From the NCBI GenBank assembly GCA_948099385.1, contig CANUEZ040000020.1:6976501-7040500 (forward strand): DNA of 64,000 nucleotides, given 5' to 3'. Under the pieces are notes generated by a model. It was not told the origin of the DNA and did no database searches. It saw only the letters and a list, made by a program, of their open reading frames with translations. Shown here one piece after another: positions 50,291-60,714 of the stretch; the first letter of the stretch is position 1; the number at the start of each line of letters is the position of its first letter. Source of the stretch: Fasciola hepatica (lineage: Eukaryota; Platyhelminthes; Trematoda; Plagiorchiida; Fasciolidae). The position numbers were made by a program, and so were the translations under genes.

Positions 50291-53200
50291 TCATCTCATG
50301 AGGCCTCGAGTAACGGGACACGTTGTGCTTGAAACTACAAAGAGGACTCTACCGGCGTTCGCCGCGCACATGGCCCAATCTCTGTAAAGCGTAGCACGAC
50401 CACGTGGGAAGATACTAGTATAAATCAAGACCCAAGGCAGATGAACACTACACCTGTTGCTGGAAAATTTCACCATGCTGGGGCAATAATCCTTGACCTG
50501 GCGGAAGGTTCCCGCCAAAGGCTGACGTACTACACGCCCCAGTTGGCCTCCATCTTGAGCTAATTGCGATCATAATGTGATGCCATAGAGGCAACCATAG
50601 GGCCCGACCGCTGAAGCCCACGAAAAGGTGAGGTACAATACTAGGCTGTCAAAGTATATACGGTTTGAAGGAGTCCCGGAGGACACCGAAGAGGTCTTGC
50701 GTCCGAAAATCGAAGTTCAGACGAAGTGGGATCGTCTCCTCGGTAAACTTATACAGGGATCTGCCTCCTTGGCATCGCACAGCACGCAACAGTGTATCAC
50801 CCACAATCATTTGATGCACATTTTGTCCCCAACCTATGTTGGAACCAAACTGAATACATGGATGATATTAGTTTGTGTAGATTTGCAAGTGAATTCCCGG
50901 TATGTCAAAGCATCCTAAGCCCGGCATCTCAAGCTCGCACCGTTTCTCTTTCACCGAAGACGTCTTCGCTGCAATGTCTAACAAATTTTCAAGTCAATGA
51001 ACTTCTTCTCTTCCTTTTCATTCCTGTTTCCTTTCCTTTTTCGTCTAGCAAATCCTCCACCACATTCCCTGTCGTGTCTGCAAATGCAGGTAAATTACGT
51101 AAAGCCTTCAGCATCATCCGCGCAGGTTTAGATGCGCGAGTGGCCTCTTTGGATGAGGCTTCCGTCCAAAGATGGAGATGAGAACACTAGTTTTTGATGA
51201 ATTTTTGTGGTATGGTAATCGCCTCATTGAGTTGGCATAAAGGGGGAGGTTGGAAGGTACGATGATTGGAGCCGATAAGCCAAGGTGTGCCAAGTTCCTA
51301 GAATAGTTTAGAAGAAAATGACCGCAGAACTATGTGGCGAGGTATCCGGTGGATTTGAATAAACAGACCACTAGCAATCAATAGATGGAAGGGATTCTCG
51401 ATCAGATAGATTGGTCAACTTTTAATTGACCAGTTACGTACTGCAGTGGACGAACGATGAAAGTACTCCATATATCATACAGGGGTTCTGAAATGTGCTT
51501 GTGTCCTGGAGGTTGATGAGCACTTTGAAGTTAAATCGCACCTGGCTGAAAACCACTTCACGTGACTATAACGAACGTTATTGTTAGGGAAGATTCAAGA
51601 TGCGAACTACTTATAACCGTCGGGCGATCTGGCGACTGAATTGAGTGCGTTCCTGAGAAGCGGCTAGCGCTCCGATAGCGGACCCTAATGTATATGCTTA
51701 CTGTTAAACGTTGCATACGCAAGCTCTACGCCCGCAGTTGCCGTTTAAATGAGTCTGATGCCATCCGAGAGCCGCTACCCAAGACGGCCCCGGCATTTTA
51801 CATAGGGGGTCAAAGAATGCAACTTGTTTTGGGGAAGAGGAAAAGGATGGCCGGATAAACGGAAATCCACTGCACTGTCACAACCACTGGAACGAACGCC
51901 GTTTCATAGTTCTATTGTAGCACTCGAAGTTCTCTGGAATTCGAGAGATAGAACGTGGATACATATTTTGCTCAAGCCTCCACATCATGTAGCCTCATTT
52001 GATCTGATGTGGGCCAATCCAATCAATGTAGGTTTTCTTGGAAATGGTACAGCAAATGGCAACCAGAATGGCTACTTGTCGGAGGGGGAACCCTATGCAT
52101 CAAACTAGGAGAAATTTTTCTAGTCTCTTAAGCTAGTGGCGGGAGCCGGGTGGCTGAATAGAGGCTAGGACCAAAAATTGTCTGTTGGGTACAGACATGG
52201 GTGACATGTTCGTTTCTGTCCCTGAACGTGGCAGCAGGGTACGTAGTCTTAGGCTAGGAAAAGCACCCTCGAGGCTGGACTTATGAGCCGAGTTTTTTTA
52301 CAAAGGGGGTTGTAGGTATTTGGAAAGGACAGGCAGAATATCCTTCAAGATGCGGCAACGTGCCAGCTTTCAAGAACTCCCCAGATTCACAAATAGCGTT
52401 CCGAGAGCTAGCTGTGGGGAAAAGTGCTGAAGTAAGAAGCCCTTGGTGTCTTGGTCAATAAACTTGACAGCAAACGTCGAAATGATCCGCAATTTCCGCC
52501 TTTTGGACCAAACACCGGAAGCACAGTGAAGACGGCAGATAGAATCGGCGGACCGCAAAGATCCGGAAGAAGGATTGATTTCGAACCCTTCCATTCTGTG
52601 CAAACTGAACTTAAAAGCAGAGGTTTAGTCACATGCACGGTTTGCTGACTCGATTCCCGTCCAGCGAACGGAGACGCAGAACGATAGCAATTGATGGGTT
52701 TTAGTAATTATATTGGTTGCCCAGTATAAATGACAGGAGAAGATAGACTGAACGGGCTAATGGCCAGAGCTGATGAGCTGGAGCGCGCCTTGCCGTATGT
52801 TACGTAGCGTGACGTAAGTTTCGATGAGCTCGACTCTTCCGGTACCAGATGGACTTAAGCAACTCATATTTCAAGCAACCAGTCGATTGAAGGAACCGAT
52901 GCTAGACCGAATTACTGACCTATTGAAAAGCCTGGTCAACGTTTGCCAAGCCAGTTGCGTACCCCAATGGATGACTGGGGAGAATCACCCAAATGTCCCA
53001 GAGGGTTTCTAGGATAGGCTGGTGTGTCCGACCGAATGAGATAGTAATACCGTACTGGTTAAATCTGGTGTGGATGAGTGAAAGTACTTTGAAGTACTTT
53101 TGCCCTGACTATAAGCCGCTTTATGTGACTGAGAAGAAGGATTCGAAAAAGAAGATTGCCTGTGACTAGAAGAGGGCCTGACACCGGAGTTGGCCGCTTT

Positions 53201-53389
53201 TGGGGGGCAGTTGTCAATCCCAAGTAAATCTAAGTAAAAATACCTGTTCGTGAACAAGGCGCGCCCAAGCTCTAAGCTCGCAATTGCACTTTATTGAATT
53301 TGGTGCCCGCGAAGCGGCTGCAAAGGCACTGAGCCTTAGGCACCACCGCGAGGCGCATTATCAAGAGCTTATGACGAGGTCCTAGGACA
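50291..53389. other. Unassigned spacer between LINE B and LINE D
   Basis: No motif I recognise. The longest frame (50,792-51,181 plus, 129 codons) is Ser/Phe-rich and unremarkable. The part nearest 53.4 kb may include the 5' end of LINE D. Confidence 0.4.
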
Positions 53390-53489
53390 TACCCAGGAAA
53401 CAATGGTTGAATAGATTAAGAACCAGAGGGATGGTTGTCCTTCTGCAGCTTCCCCCGGTCCAGTAGGGCAAACTGCTACGGATGAATGG

Positions 53490-54075
53490 ATGACCTCGAA
53501 ACCGACGAAGAACAAGCCAAGTAAGAATAAAGCCCAAGCACACGATGCGACGAATAACGTCCTGATGAGAGGAGAACCTGGTTACCGGACTCTGGAAGCC
53601 CAGGTGGCGGGCCTGCAAAGGCGGGCCCAGTCGGTGGGACAGACGAGGCATCGGAGACAACTGATTCTCAATCAAGAGGAGCTGTGCATACGGGAATCTA
53701 GGGCGCAATGGACATCGACAGAAGACCAGTACGGAATATATTGCGCATTGCAGTTTTTCCTCATTATATTCCCTGGAAAAGGTGCAAAGATTGAGGATGT
53801 GGAAGTATCCCTTTGCTGGAATTGGAATCAACACCGGACAACCAATTCTAGTCGAGTTTACTGGTGAGCATACCGGGGATGTGCAGCTGGTTGGGGCCGC
53901 AGAGGTGGCCTACAGCACCAGGGACCCACACGACATTTCTCCGGAAGGACACAGGGGGACTCAGGGTAGAATGGTGGATAAACCTGAAACGTCCCAACAG
54001 GAGGTGCGCAAGGAAAACGGGGAACCACACCCGGCTTTCGGGGTAATACAACAACTGCGATATGCAAGCCACTGA
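53490..54075 (+). pseudogene. ORF1 protein of LINE D, frameshifted
   Basis: Two overlapping plus frames (53,490-53,867 and 53,782-54,075) encode parts of one ORF1. The first has a basic N-terminus (TSKPTKNKPSKNKAQ), a helix-forming middle (TLEAQVAGLQRRAQ) and RAQWTSTEDQYGIYCALQFF. The second continues with AGIGINTGQPILVEFTGEH and VAYSTRDPHDISPE. The latter, with DISPE after an Arg-rich strand, is the C-terminal signature of RRM-type LINE ORF1 proteins. The protein would coat LINE RNA. One frameshift at about 53,790-53,860 breaks it. Confidence 0.7.
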
Positions 54076-54329
54076 CGTCGTCGGGAATGGTAGTCGTCGA
54101 AGAATTTCTGGAAGATGAACATTGCAAGTTGTGTATGCAGTCGGATGGTGACGTGACCCACAAGAGTTTGGACGCCATGTGCACTCTAGTGGAAAAGGAC
54201 TGATAGGTATCAGAGGCCCTAAATATCCAAAGGCCTCCATGTCCCCCAGTATCAACCACTGACGTTAGAACTTGCCACCGCCTTGTGCGCTGCACCCGAG
54301 ACAAGCAAGTCTGAAAAAGGGATGCCTAT

Positions 54330-54985
54330 CAGCTGGAGCGAATGTGGTGGTGTTACACACCGGCAAAATTAGCGTCAGAAACAAATGGATGGAGCTCTCG
54401 AAAGTCTCTTGGGAACATCGCGTCAATCGTCGCCTTTACTGAAACATGGCTTTCTGGAGATGATCACGTGTCGGGATTAATAACTGACGATTTCACAACC
54501 TATAGAAAAGAAAAAGAACAAGATTGCATTAGAGAAAGGTTGGTCATGTAAAAAGCATGTTGAGCCACAGACCAATATACGCACTTGGGAAATCCTGCTG
54601 AGCGCATTTACGATCATTCTTCCAGGCCTAAGTGTCAGCGTTATTGGTGTCCACGGGGTAACGAGTAAAAACCGCTGCAAGGATGTTCGCCTACAGCTGA
54701 CCCTTATTGGAATGGTAGAGCACGGGCAAAAGCTCTTGTAGTGGGTGGCTTTAGCCTTTCACTAGTTGGTTCAGTGGTTGAATTCTTCATGCCGGGATCG
54801 TAAGGGGAGAGCTACTTGAAGTGGCAGCATGCACTTGCGTTTCACCAAAATATCATGGAGGATAACAGACAGGGATGGGTGGGGGTCATTCTTGCTTGAT
54901 CTCGCAATAAAGAATCGCACAAACAAAGATCCTAACTGCAATGTAGTGCACAGTTGGGCGAAAGTGATACCCTCCGCTCCAAGAT
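54330..54985 (+). pseudogene. Endonuclease domain of LINE D
   Basis: The start is clear: NKMDELRS-like KLASETNGWSSRKS, then SIVAFTETWLSGDDH (about 54,426-54,470), where TETWL carries the catalytic Glu, and a GYNLYRRDR-like DDFTTYRKEKE. After a stop at 54,549 the middle is too decayed to follow. The C-terminal SDH box is visible as QLGESDTLRSKI near 54,951-54,986, Thr for His. The domain would nick target DNA at insertion; this copy cannot. Confidence 0.65.
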
Positions 54986-55856
54986 CACCCTGTGCATGAG
55001 GCGACCGAAGGTACCCTCAAGGCTGGATAGGAATTTCGGTAGTACCGGCATAGATAAGCATCGCGCTAGAGAAACTGGGCTAACGTGGGGCACGATAGTG
55101 AGAGCTACCACCGACGAATTCTGGGATGTAATGAAGGGATCACTGAACGCCCCCCAGGAAGAATTTGCCCTCATGGAACGAGGCGTTGGGGAGGGCAAAC
55201 TTGCGTGGGGAAGGCCGCAGTAGCCAGGGCCGTCAAGCGAAGAAACCGATGCTGGAAGCTTTGCAAAGGTTCGTGCAGTATGCTAGCGTTGACCAGTCGT
55301 ACAAGGCTTGTAAAAGAAGCCGTGAATTTTCTCCGAACCTCTAAATGAGAATTTGGCTTAGAATAGCCAAATGCGCTAGACAACAACCGAAGAAGTTCTA
55401 TAGCTATATGCAGTCGCCAGCCAAAACAACGGACTCCATAGGTTCTCTATGCACTAAGGACCACGGTATTGCCGCTGATGACCTGGGAAAGGCAGGCGCC
55501 GTGGGGGAATATTCTGGTAGGTTACGTAGGACTGAGAGTGGAGTACGAGTAGATCTAGCGCTGGGGCGCCCTCCTCAGCAGATGACCCAGCTAAATCTCT
55601 CCGACAGAATCATGCGTAGGTACCTACAGGGATTAAATGGCCAAGAGTCAGTGGGTCCAGGTGGCACTGGTCCAACTATCATCAAGCTGGTGGCGGATAT
55701 CATAGCTTGAGCAGTACGTAGGCTGTACAGGTCCACTTTGGATCGTGGTAGGCCGCCTCAGGACTGAAAAATTGCGGCCGTCGTGATGATAATTGAGAAA
55801 GGACCTAAGTTGGCTGCGCATAACTACAGGCCGGTAGGCCTAAATGATATCTTATA
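54986..55856 (+). pseudogene. Linker and first part of LINE D reverse transcriptase
   Basis: Contains PSRLDRNFGSTGIDKHRA and ARQQPKKFYSYMQSPAK (55,375-55,425), the conserved linker box QPKKFYSYVQS. The RT start follows: VGPGGTGPTIIKLVADIIA to 55,707, a TGA, then RPPQD*KIAAVVMI and AAHNYRPVGLNDIL ending at about 55,855. At that point the sequence passes abruptly into the insert. Alignment with LINE E across the linker confirms the family. Confidence 0.8.
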
Positions 55857-57573
55857 ATAATAATAATGGTTTATTTCGGAAGCGCCCGAAGCATGCCATG
55901 TGCATGATCATGTAGATACAGGTGATGGAATGGACAGATATAATTCATGGAAATATGGAGACTCTCATTAAAATGATAGGTAAAAAGGCTCAGAAGGGTG
56001 AATAAGGTAGGATGAAAATAGTATAAACGTATGCACACCATAGAGATTGTGTATAGTTTAAATGAGCTCAAGAGCGGATTTGAATGGACGCCCGGTGAAT
56101 TTGAAATTCAAGGTCAGGTGAACTGATTGGCTGGTCCCGGGCAATTACATATGGAGGCAGACTGGTAAACATGAGAAAAGCTGGAAATCGGTATAAAGAA
56201 TTGCAGTAGCGAGGAACGATGGAGAAAAAGGTGAGGTGCATTGCAGTGGATTAGATGACAATGAAGCATTGGTACTTTGCAGTGAATTGTCGGCGGACAG
56301 GACACAAAACTCACCGTAAAACAGGCAGCGAGCAATGCAGGACGTAGAGGGATGATCAGATGACAAAAACGATTTAGAAGGATTGGATACGGTAGATGTG
56401 AGGCACAGATGTAGAGTTGATGGATGCCTATGATGACGGTCGTTGGGATGATAGCAAGAGAAATGGCAGGTGAGGAACTGCAAGATGCAGAGCGCATGCA
56501 CATAGATATATATGCGTAAGTTTATATATATATATAGATTAATTGTATATATATGTATAGGTTAAAGAGAAGCAGGAGCAATAACAACGGGGTCCTAGAA
56601 AGAAATTATCAGTCAATAGGAGGAGTAGGTAATGTTAGATCAATTTGTCGTAGGATTAACTTTGGAATTTCGTGGTGGATTAGCTTCATGACAAGTGCAC
56701 GTGGCAGCCCAACGGAGAGAAAAATAGAATGTGGAAGCACAGAAGTGATGAAGACTGTTAGGAGCAGTTCATGGAAGAGTAAAGATGAAAGACAGGATCA
56801 AGGAAAACAGGTAAGAATGGGTCTAATTATTTGATCAATGCAGGTGCGAGATGTAGTGACGGACCAGAAGAATCGGGTAGTGACAGGTCAAACAATTTGG
56901 AACTGTAAAAAAACGTCACGACGTAACATTGTCATTACAATGGTGGAACATGGAAAAGCGGACCACACTGGAAGGTACAGAAAAATGCCTGTAGCGAGCA
57001 ATAAACGGATCAAGGGATGAAAGCAACGACCGAGGAGACACAGGTAAGAAATCACCAATCAGATCATTTTACTGCAGATGAAACACGAAGGAGGCGGACA
57101 AGGAATCGGGAAGCCCTGAGATAAGTGGACCAGTAATAGAGCAAAAAGGCCACAAAAAAAAACGAACGCGCAAAGGAATTGGGGCAATGGAACTGGAGAG
57201 CTGAGTGCCGGCAGACAATTGAACAGGTGGATACTAATCAGGACACTGGAAAGAACCGCAGAGGAATCGCGGGGCCAAGTGAGGAAGATATGGTGGTGGT
57301 GATTAGATAATAAATACAACTGTAAGGGATGCGAAGTTTGGAGCGGCAAGTTCTAATATGCGGATTGGGCATGGGTGAGGGTGCGGTTGGTGCATCATGG
57401 CATGGGGCACGAGGAGGGATTAACAGGGCGACAGGTTTTAAGGAAGCTATCAATGGACGTTCTGAGCAGAGGGTAACACCAAGCGCATAGATGATAGAAG
57501 CCAGCAATGACGGCAGGTGGGAAAAGAGTTATTGGCGAGCGTCGACAGAGAAGAGTGGTTAGGACGATAGTGA
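55857..57573 (-). mobile_element. Insertion X: (ATT)n-tailed non-autonomous or 5'-truncated LINE in LINE D
   Basis: Splits the RT of LINE D between NDIL (55,844-55,855) and LKAVKEKIF (57,574 onwards), which would be contiguous in an intact LINE. On the minus strand the insert ends with AATAAA (55,875-55,870), then ACC and (ATT)n running into the target: a poly(A) signal plus simple-repeat tail, as in some CR1-type elements. The minus strand is pyrimidine-rich, with no endonuclease or RT motif, and carries an AT microsatellite (56,503-56,560). It is therefore probably a 3'-UTR-only copy or a non-autonomous relative. No target-site duplication is evident by eye. Confidence 0.7.
56503..56560. 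repeat. AT microsatellite inside insertion X
   Basis: Imperfect (TA)n tracts (ATATATAT... and TGTATATATATGTATA) lie within the 1.7 kb insertion, splitting it into parts of about 1.0 kb and 0.65 kb. Confidence 0.85.
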
Positions 57574-58167
57574 CTCAAAGCAGTGAAAGAGAAGATCTTC
57601 CGTACCCACATCTGTCGGCACTTACCCAAGCACCCCATGATAAGCCCAGCCCAGCATGGATTCCTGAAAAATAGATCTTGTCCGACCAATCCCTTGTGCT
57701 TGTTCGATGAATTAACTCGACGACCGGATGAACGCGAGCAAGTTGACGTAAGCAATCTCAACTTCAGCGAGGTTTTCGACTGCGTTAATCATCGCCTTTT
57801 GCTGTGCAAGATGCAGACTCGAGGTAAAGGTGGGCTGGCGGACTTCATACCCCACGGGAGGTTTTACGTCAAAGTGGAGGACAGGTACTTCAGTTGGGTG
57901 AACTTCACCAGTAATGTACATCAGGAATCCGTCCCGGGCCCGATGCTATTCCCGTTGTTAAATAACGACTTGTCATCTGCCCTTCAATCGCCAGGCTTCA
58001 TTTTTGCAGATGACTTGTGCGTTGTTGGATCTAAGGGTAGGGTGAATTTCGGCAGGGATATAGGTGCCGTCCTGGACTGGGCATACAAATGGGATATACC
58101 CTTGAACGCTGGAAAAAGCCATTTGTTGTCGAGGGCAATTGAAAGCTTGAATGTCGCTCGCCACTAA
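57574..58167 (+). pseudogene. Second part of LINE D reverse transcriptase
   Basis: An open frame of almost 200 codons. AVKEKIFRTHICRHL and ISPAQHGFLKNRSCPTN are near-canonical, then a DELTRRPDEREQVDV segment. Motif A is LNFSEVFDCVNH, with Asn for the catalytic Asp (AAC at 57,760-57,762). ESVPGPMLFPLLNNDL stands for the usual SVLGPLLFxxYINDL. Motif C is intact, FIFADDLCVVGS (FADD at 58,003-58,014), and AYKWDIPLNAGKSHLL closes the palm. It reads through without a stop, but loss of the motif A Asp should abolish polymerisation. Confidence 0.85.
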
Positions 58168-58860
58168 GGGCTGTTCAGCATAGAAGCATTCAGTAGAGTT
58201 AAAAACCTCGGAGTCATCATGACGAGTGTCTTGGAATGGTCGGACCAGTGCAACGCTGTTGCAAAAACGCTCGTGGTGAGCTATTTAGACTGCGACCAGC
58301 ATTGTCTTGTATACAGCCGCAAATATTCGCATCTATCTACATGGCTACAGTACGACCTCACTTAGAAGGTAGCGTGCAGGCTTGGTCATCCTTCTACAAA
58401 AAGGACGCCTCTTGCTTAGAAAAAGTTCAACGTCTAGCTACGCGAATGGCTGAAGGGTAGAGGCGTGAGACGTAAGAGTAGAGACTCTGTGACCTGAATC
58501 TGTTCTCGTTAGAATGGAGAAGACGCCGAGGGATCTTATAGAAACGTTCAGGGTAATGAGGGGTTTCTCTGGCCTCGGGCCGGATAGTCTTTTCCAGGTG
58601 GCTTTAGGTTCCCGAACAAAGGGGACATGGTAAGGAGCTGACAAAAGTCCGGACTGGGGTGATGACTACATCGCAATTCTTTAGCAACAGGGGAGAGAAC
58701 AACTGGAAAGGTCTGCCTGGTGGAACCATAGAACTGCAGACATTACAGTCCTTCAAAAATGACCTAGATCGCAAGTGGTACGAGATCATTCCTTGTAGTG
58801 GGCTTTGAGTGTGTTCACCAGATGGATGACGGGCAGCACAGTGGTCCCTCTGGGGTATGT
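58168..58860 (+). pseudogene. C-terminal region of LINE D ORF2
   Basis: After TAA at 58,165-58,167 the same frame resumes with VKNLGVIMTSVLEWSDQCN (about 58,200-58,256), then shifts: YMATVRPHLEGSVQAW (58,339-58,386) is in another frame, followed by LEKVQRLATRMAEG. The last traces are LQSFKNDLDRKWYEII near 58,745-58,792 and PCSGL, the usual end of this family. Several stops are present. Confidence 0.75.
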
Positions 58861-59079
58861 TTCATTCTACGTTGTCGCTTAATTCATGCTGTATCGGTGA
58901 ACGCTCACGATACATAATGTCTCTCGCAGTTGATGTGCGGTGAGGCTTTTCGTTTCCCTATCATTTTACGAGGGGATTCGACGAAATATACCGCGGGCTG
59001 ATGGGATCAAACCTGGTGTGAATACCATCGAAGGAATTCCGGAAGCTTGATTGGCCGTGGCCATAACCAGCCCTATGCA

Positions 59080-59635
59080 AACATGACTGAACTGAACGGA
59101 ACCCTCAAGGCTGGTTAAGAATTTCGGTAGTATGGACATAGATAGGCTTCGTAATAGGGCGATGGGTTTGACCTGGGACACGACAGAGGAGTTTACTCTA
59201 GAGGAGCGCTGGCAGACCATAAAGGGATGTCTGACCGCCCTACGGGAAGAGTTCGCACCCTTGAAATGAAGGAGTGGGAAGGGCAAATCCGTGTGGTGGA
59301 AGGCTACAATAGCCAAGGCCATCAGACGTAGAAACCACTGCTGGAACCAGTACAAAGCCTCCGGCAGTCAGCTGGCCTGGAACCGCTATACAAAGCTGAG
59401 AAACGAGACTGTAAGCCTTTTGAGAACTTCCAAGCAGGAATTTGAGCTCAAATTGGCCCAGTCTGTGAGACAACAGCCGAAAAAATTCTACAGCTGTGTA
59501 CAGTCTAAAGGCTCAACAAGAAGTGCCGTAGGTCCGCTATCCACTAGAGACTGTGGTATTGTCACTGATGACCAGGGCAAAGCAGAAGCCCTGGGGGAAT
59601 ACTTTGGTAGCGTACATAGAATGGATGGTGGGGTA
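59080..59635 (+). pseudogene. LINE E: linker fragment of the LINE D family, cut by the BEL/Pao insertion
   Basis: Plus-strand linker between endonuclease and RT: PSRLVKNFGSMDIDRLR, then LTWDTTEEFTLEERWQTIKG and TALREEFAPLK, a TGA at about 59,267, then ATIAKAIRRRNHCWNQYKAS, RQQPKKFYSCVQSKGS and GIVTDDQGKAEALGEYFGS. It aligns with LINE D at 55,014-55,545 (the same boxes in order) and is the better preserved of the two. The frame ends at VHRMDGGV because the BEL/Pao LTR begins at 59,636. The rest of the RT should lie beyond the other end of that element, outside the window. The 5' limit is unclear; similarity fades below about 59,080. Confidence 0.8.
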
Positions 59636-60016
59636 TGTTACGAACGTTTGAGCAATGCGTAGCCAAATTCGCAACGGATCCCGAAATCAGAAGGCGATTA
59701 CCCGTGATAATTCTACGAAACTAGATTATTAAAATAAACAATGACATAAACAATATACAAACCTCAATAATACGATCACAAAGACTCAACAACGAGAAAC
59801 CGAATAGCAGCGTGTGAGCAGACAGCACGTGCGTCACGCAGGTCCTGAACAAGGATGTGCCAAAATAGCGCTCTGGGCGCGAACGAACAACAATTGGTCC
59901 AGAAAAACAACCAGTTCGTAAAGACAAGTCAATAGTATATGGAAATGAGTGATGTTGGGGAAAAAAACACTGAATCGCGAGGGAAAAAGGGGGATTTTCC
60001 ACGACCGGCTGTTACA
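59636..60016 (-). repeat. 3' LTR of the BEL/Pao element (381 bp)
   Basis: On the minus strand it begins TGTAACAGCC at 60,016, right after a purine-rich tract, and ends CGTTCGTAACA at 59,636, giving the expected TG...CA ends (TGTAAC.../...GTAACA). The left end abuts LINE E coding sequence. The matching 5' LTR is outside the window, so the limits rest on the terminal dinucleotides, the polypurine tract and the break in LINE E. The five bases before it, GGGTA (59,631-59,635), are the candidate target-site duplication. Confidence 0.85.
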
Positions 60017-60035
60017 CCGCCCACCAAATCCTCCT
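60017..60035 (-). promoter_or_regulatory. Polypurine tract priming plus-strand DNA synthesis
   Basis: AGGAGGATTTGGTGGGCGG, read on the minus strand, lies immediately before the TGTAACA start of the LTR. This is where LTR retrotransposons prime second-strand synthesis. Confidence 0.8.
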
Positions 60036-60282
60036 GGATCCTTAGCAAAGTCAAAGGTTCGGTATAAATGTACTGATTCTTCCTACCTGCCTAGGCCCTG
60101 CTGTCAGTGCGCGCGTCTAATGCTCGTCATCGACGTTCTACTACTGGTCGCACCTAATCCATTGGATACATAGACGTGAGGCTAGTCTACATCTTCCACA
60201 AGACCAAATGACCGATGTCGGGCGTGAATGGTCACATAGACGTTGTCCTCGTAAGGGGCCGTCCGGTCCTGGATGTACGTGC

Positions 60283-60316
60283 TTGAGTGTGTGTGTGTGT
60301 GCGTGTGTGTGTGTGC
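60283..60316. repeat. (GT)n microsatellite
   Basis: GTGTGTGTGTGTGTGCGTGTGTG run with one GC interruption, in the non-coding part of the BEL/Pao element. Confidence 0.9.
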
Positions 60317-60319
60317 CGG

Positions 60320-60631
60320 GGTTACAATGAAATCACAGGTATGACTACACATCAAAGGAGGACTTTCTGCAATGTCAACAAAAGACCGCGTGGTAAGAAA
60401 ACGAGTAAATGTAGCATGTATGTGTGATCTGAGCTCCGCTACTTCCACATATGCAAGGGGCATTCGGTAGCGTCAACAAAAGTCAAACAAAGGACACTGT
60501 CACATGTATGATGGGTTTACGGGATGTAGAGTGCGTCGTGCATGCGTGTATGTATCGGGATGTATAATGGAATCGCACTCATCACCACATATCGGAAAGA
60601 ACCTTCTGTAATGTCAACGAAAGGACCGCGA
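60320..60631 (-). repeat. Diverged tandem repeat between pol and the 3' LTR
   Basis: A segment around 60,320-60,390 recurs at 60,562-60,631, offset by about 239 bp. Plus-strand landmarks are ATGAAATCACAGGTATGAC against ATGGAATCGCACTCATCAC, and TGTCAACAAAAGACCGCG against TGTCAACGAAAGGACCGCG. A shorter related piece (GCGTCAACAAAAGTCAAAC) sits at about 60,470. Confidence 0.75.
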
Positions 60632-60714
60632 GCACCTTAACGTGTTTGACGGAGATTGTGTGGTATATATGGTGTTTCTTTATCCACCTCAATTACTGGT
60701 GTGAAAAAGGTTTA

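Larger units (their letters stand above)
53390..58860 (+). mobile_element. LINE D: near full-length CR1-type element split by an insertion
   Basis: Plus-strand LINE with ORF1 (53,490-54,075), endonuclease (54,330-about 54,985), linker and RT start (54,986-55,856), a foreign insert (55,857-57,573), the rest of RT (57,574-58,167) and C-terminus (to about 58,860, ending near RKWYEIIPCSGL at 58,770-58,808). Without the insert it is about 3.7 kb, a normal length for this group lacking its 5' UTR. It has frameshifts in ORF1 and ORF2, several stops and an Asn at a catalytic Asp, so it is dead. LINE E, just downstream, is a second copy of the same family in the same orientation. Confidence 0.85.

Noticed and set aside
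53848..54304. 135- and 148-codon minus-strand frames
   Set aside because: They are antisense to the ORF1 frames of LINE D, which carry the recognisable ORF1 signature.
60283..60631. Possible CRISPR-like or satellite array
   Set aside because: Only two diverged units plus a dinucleotide run inside an LTR retrotransposon; no regular spacers, and the genome is eukaryotic.
60042..60714. Possible envelope gene of the BEL/Pao element
   Set aside because: Frames are short and repeat-derived, with no signal peptide or membrane segment.
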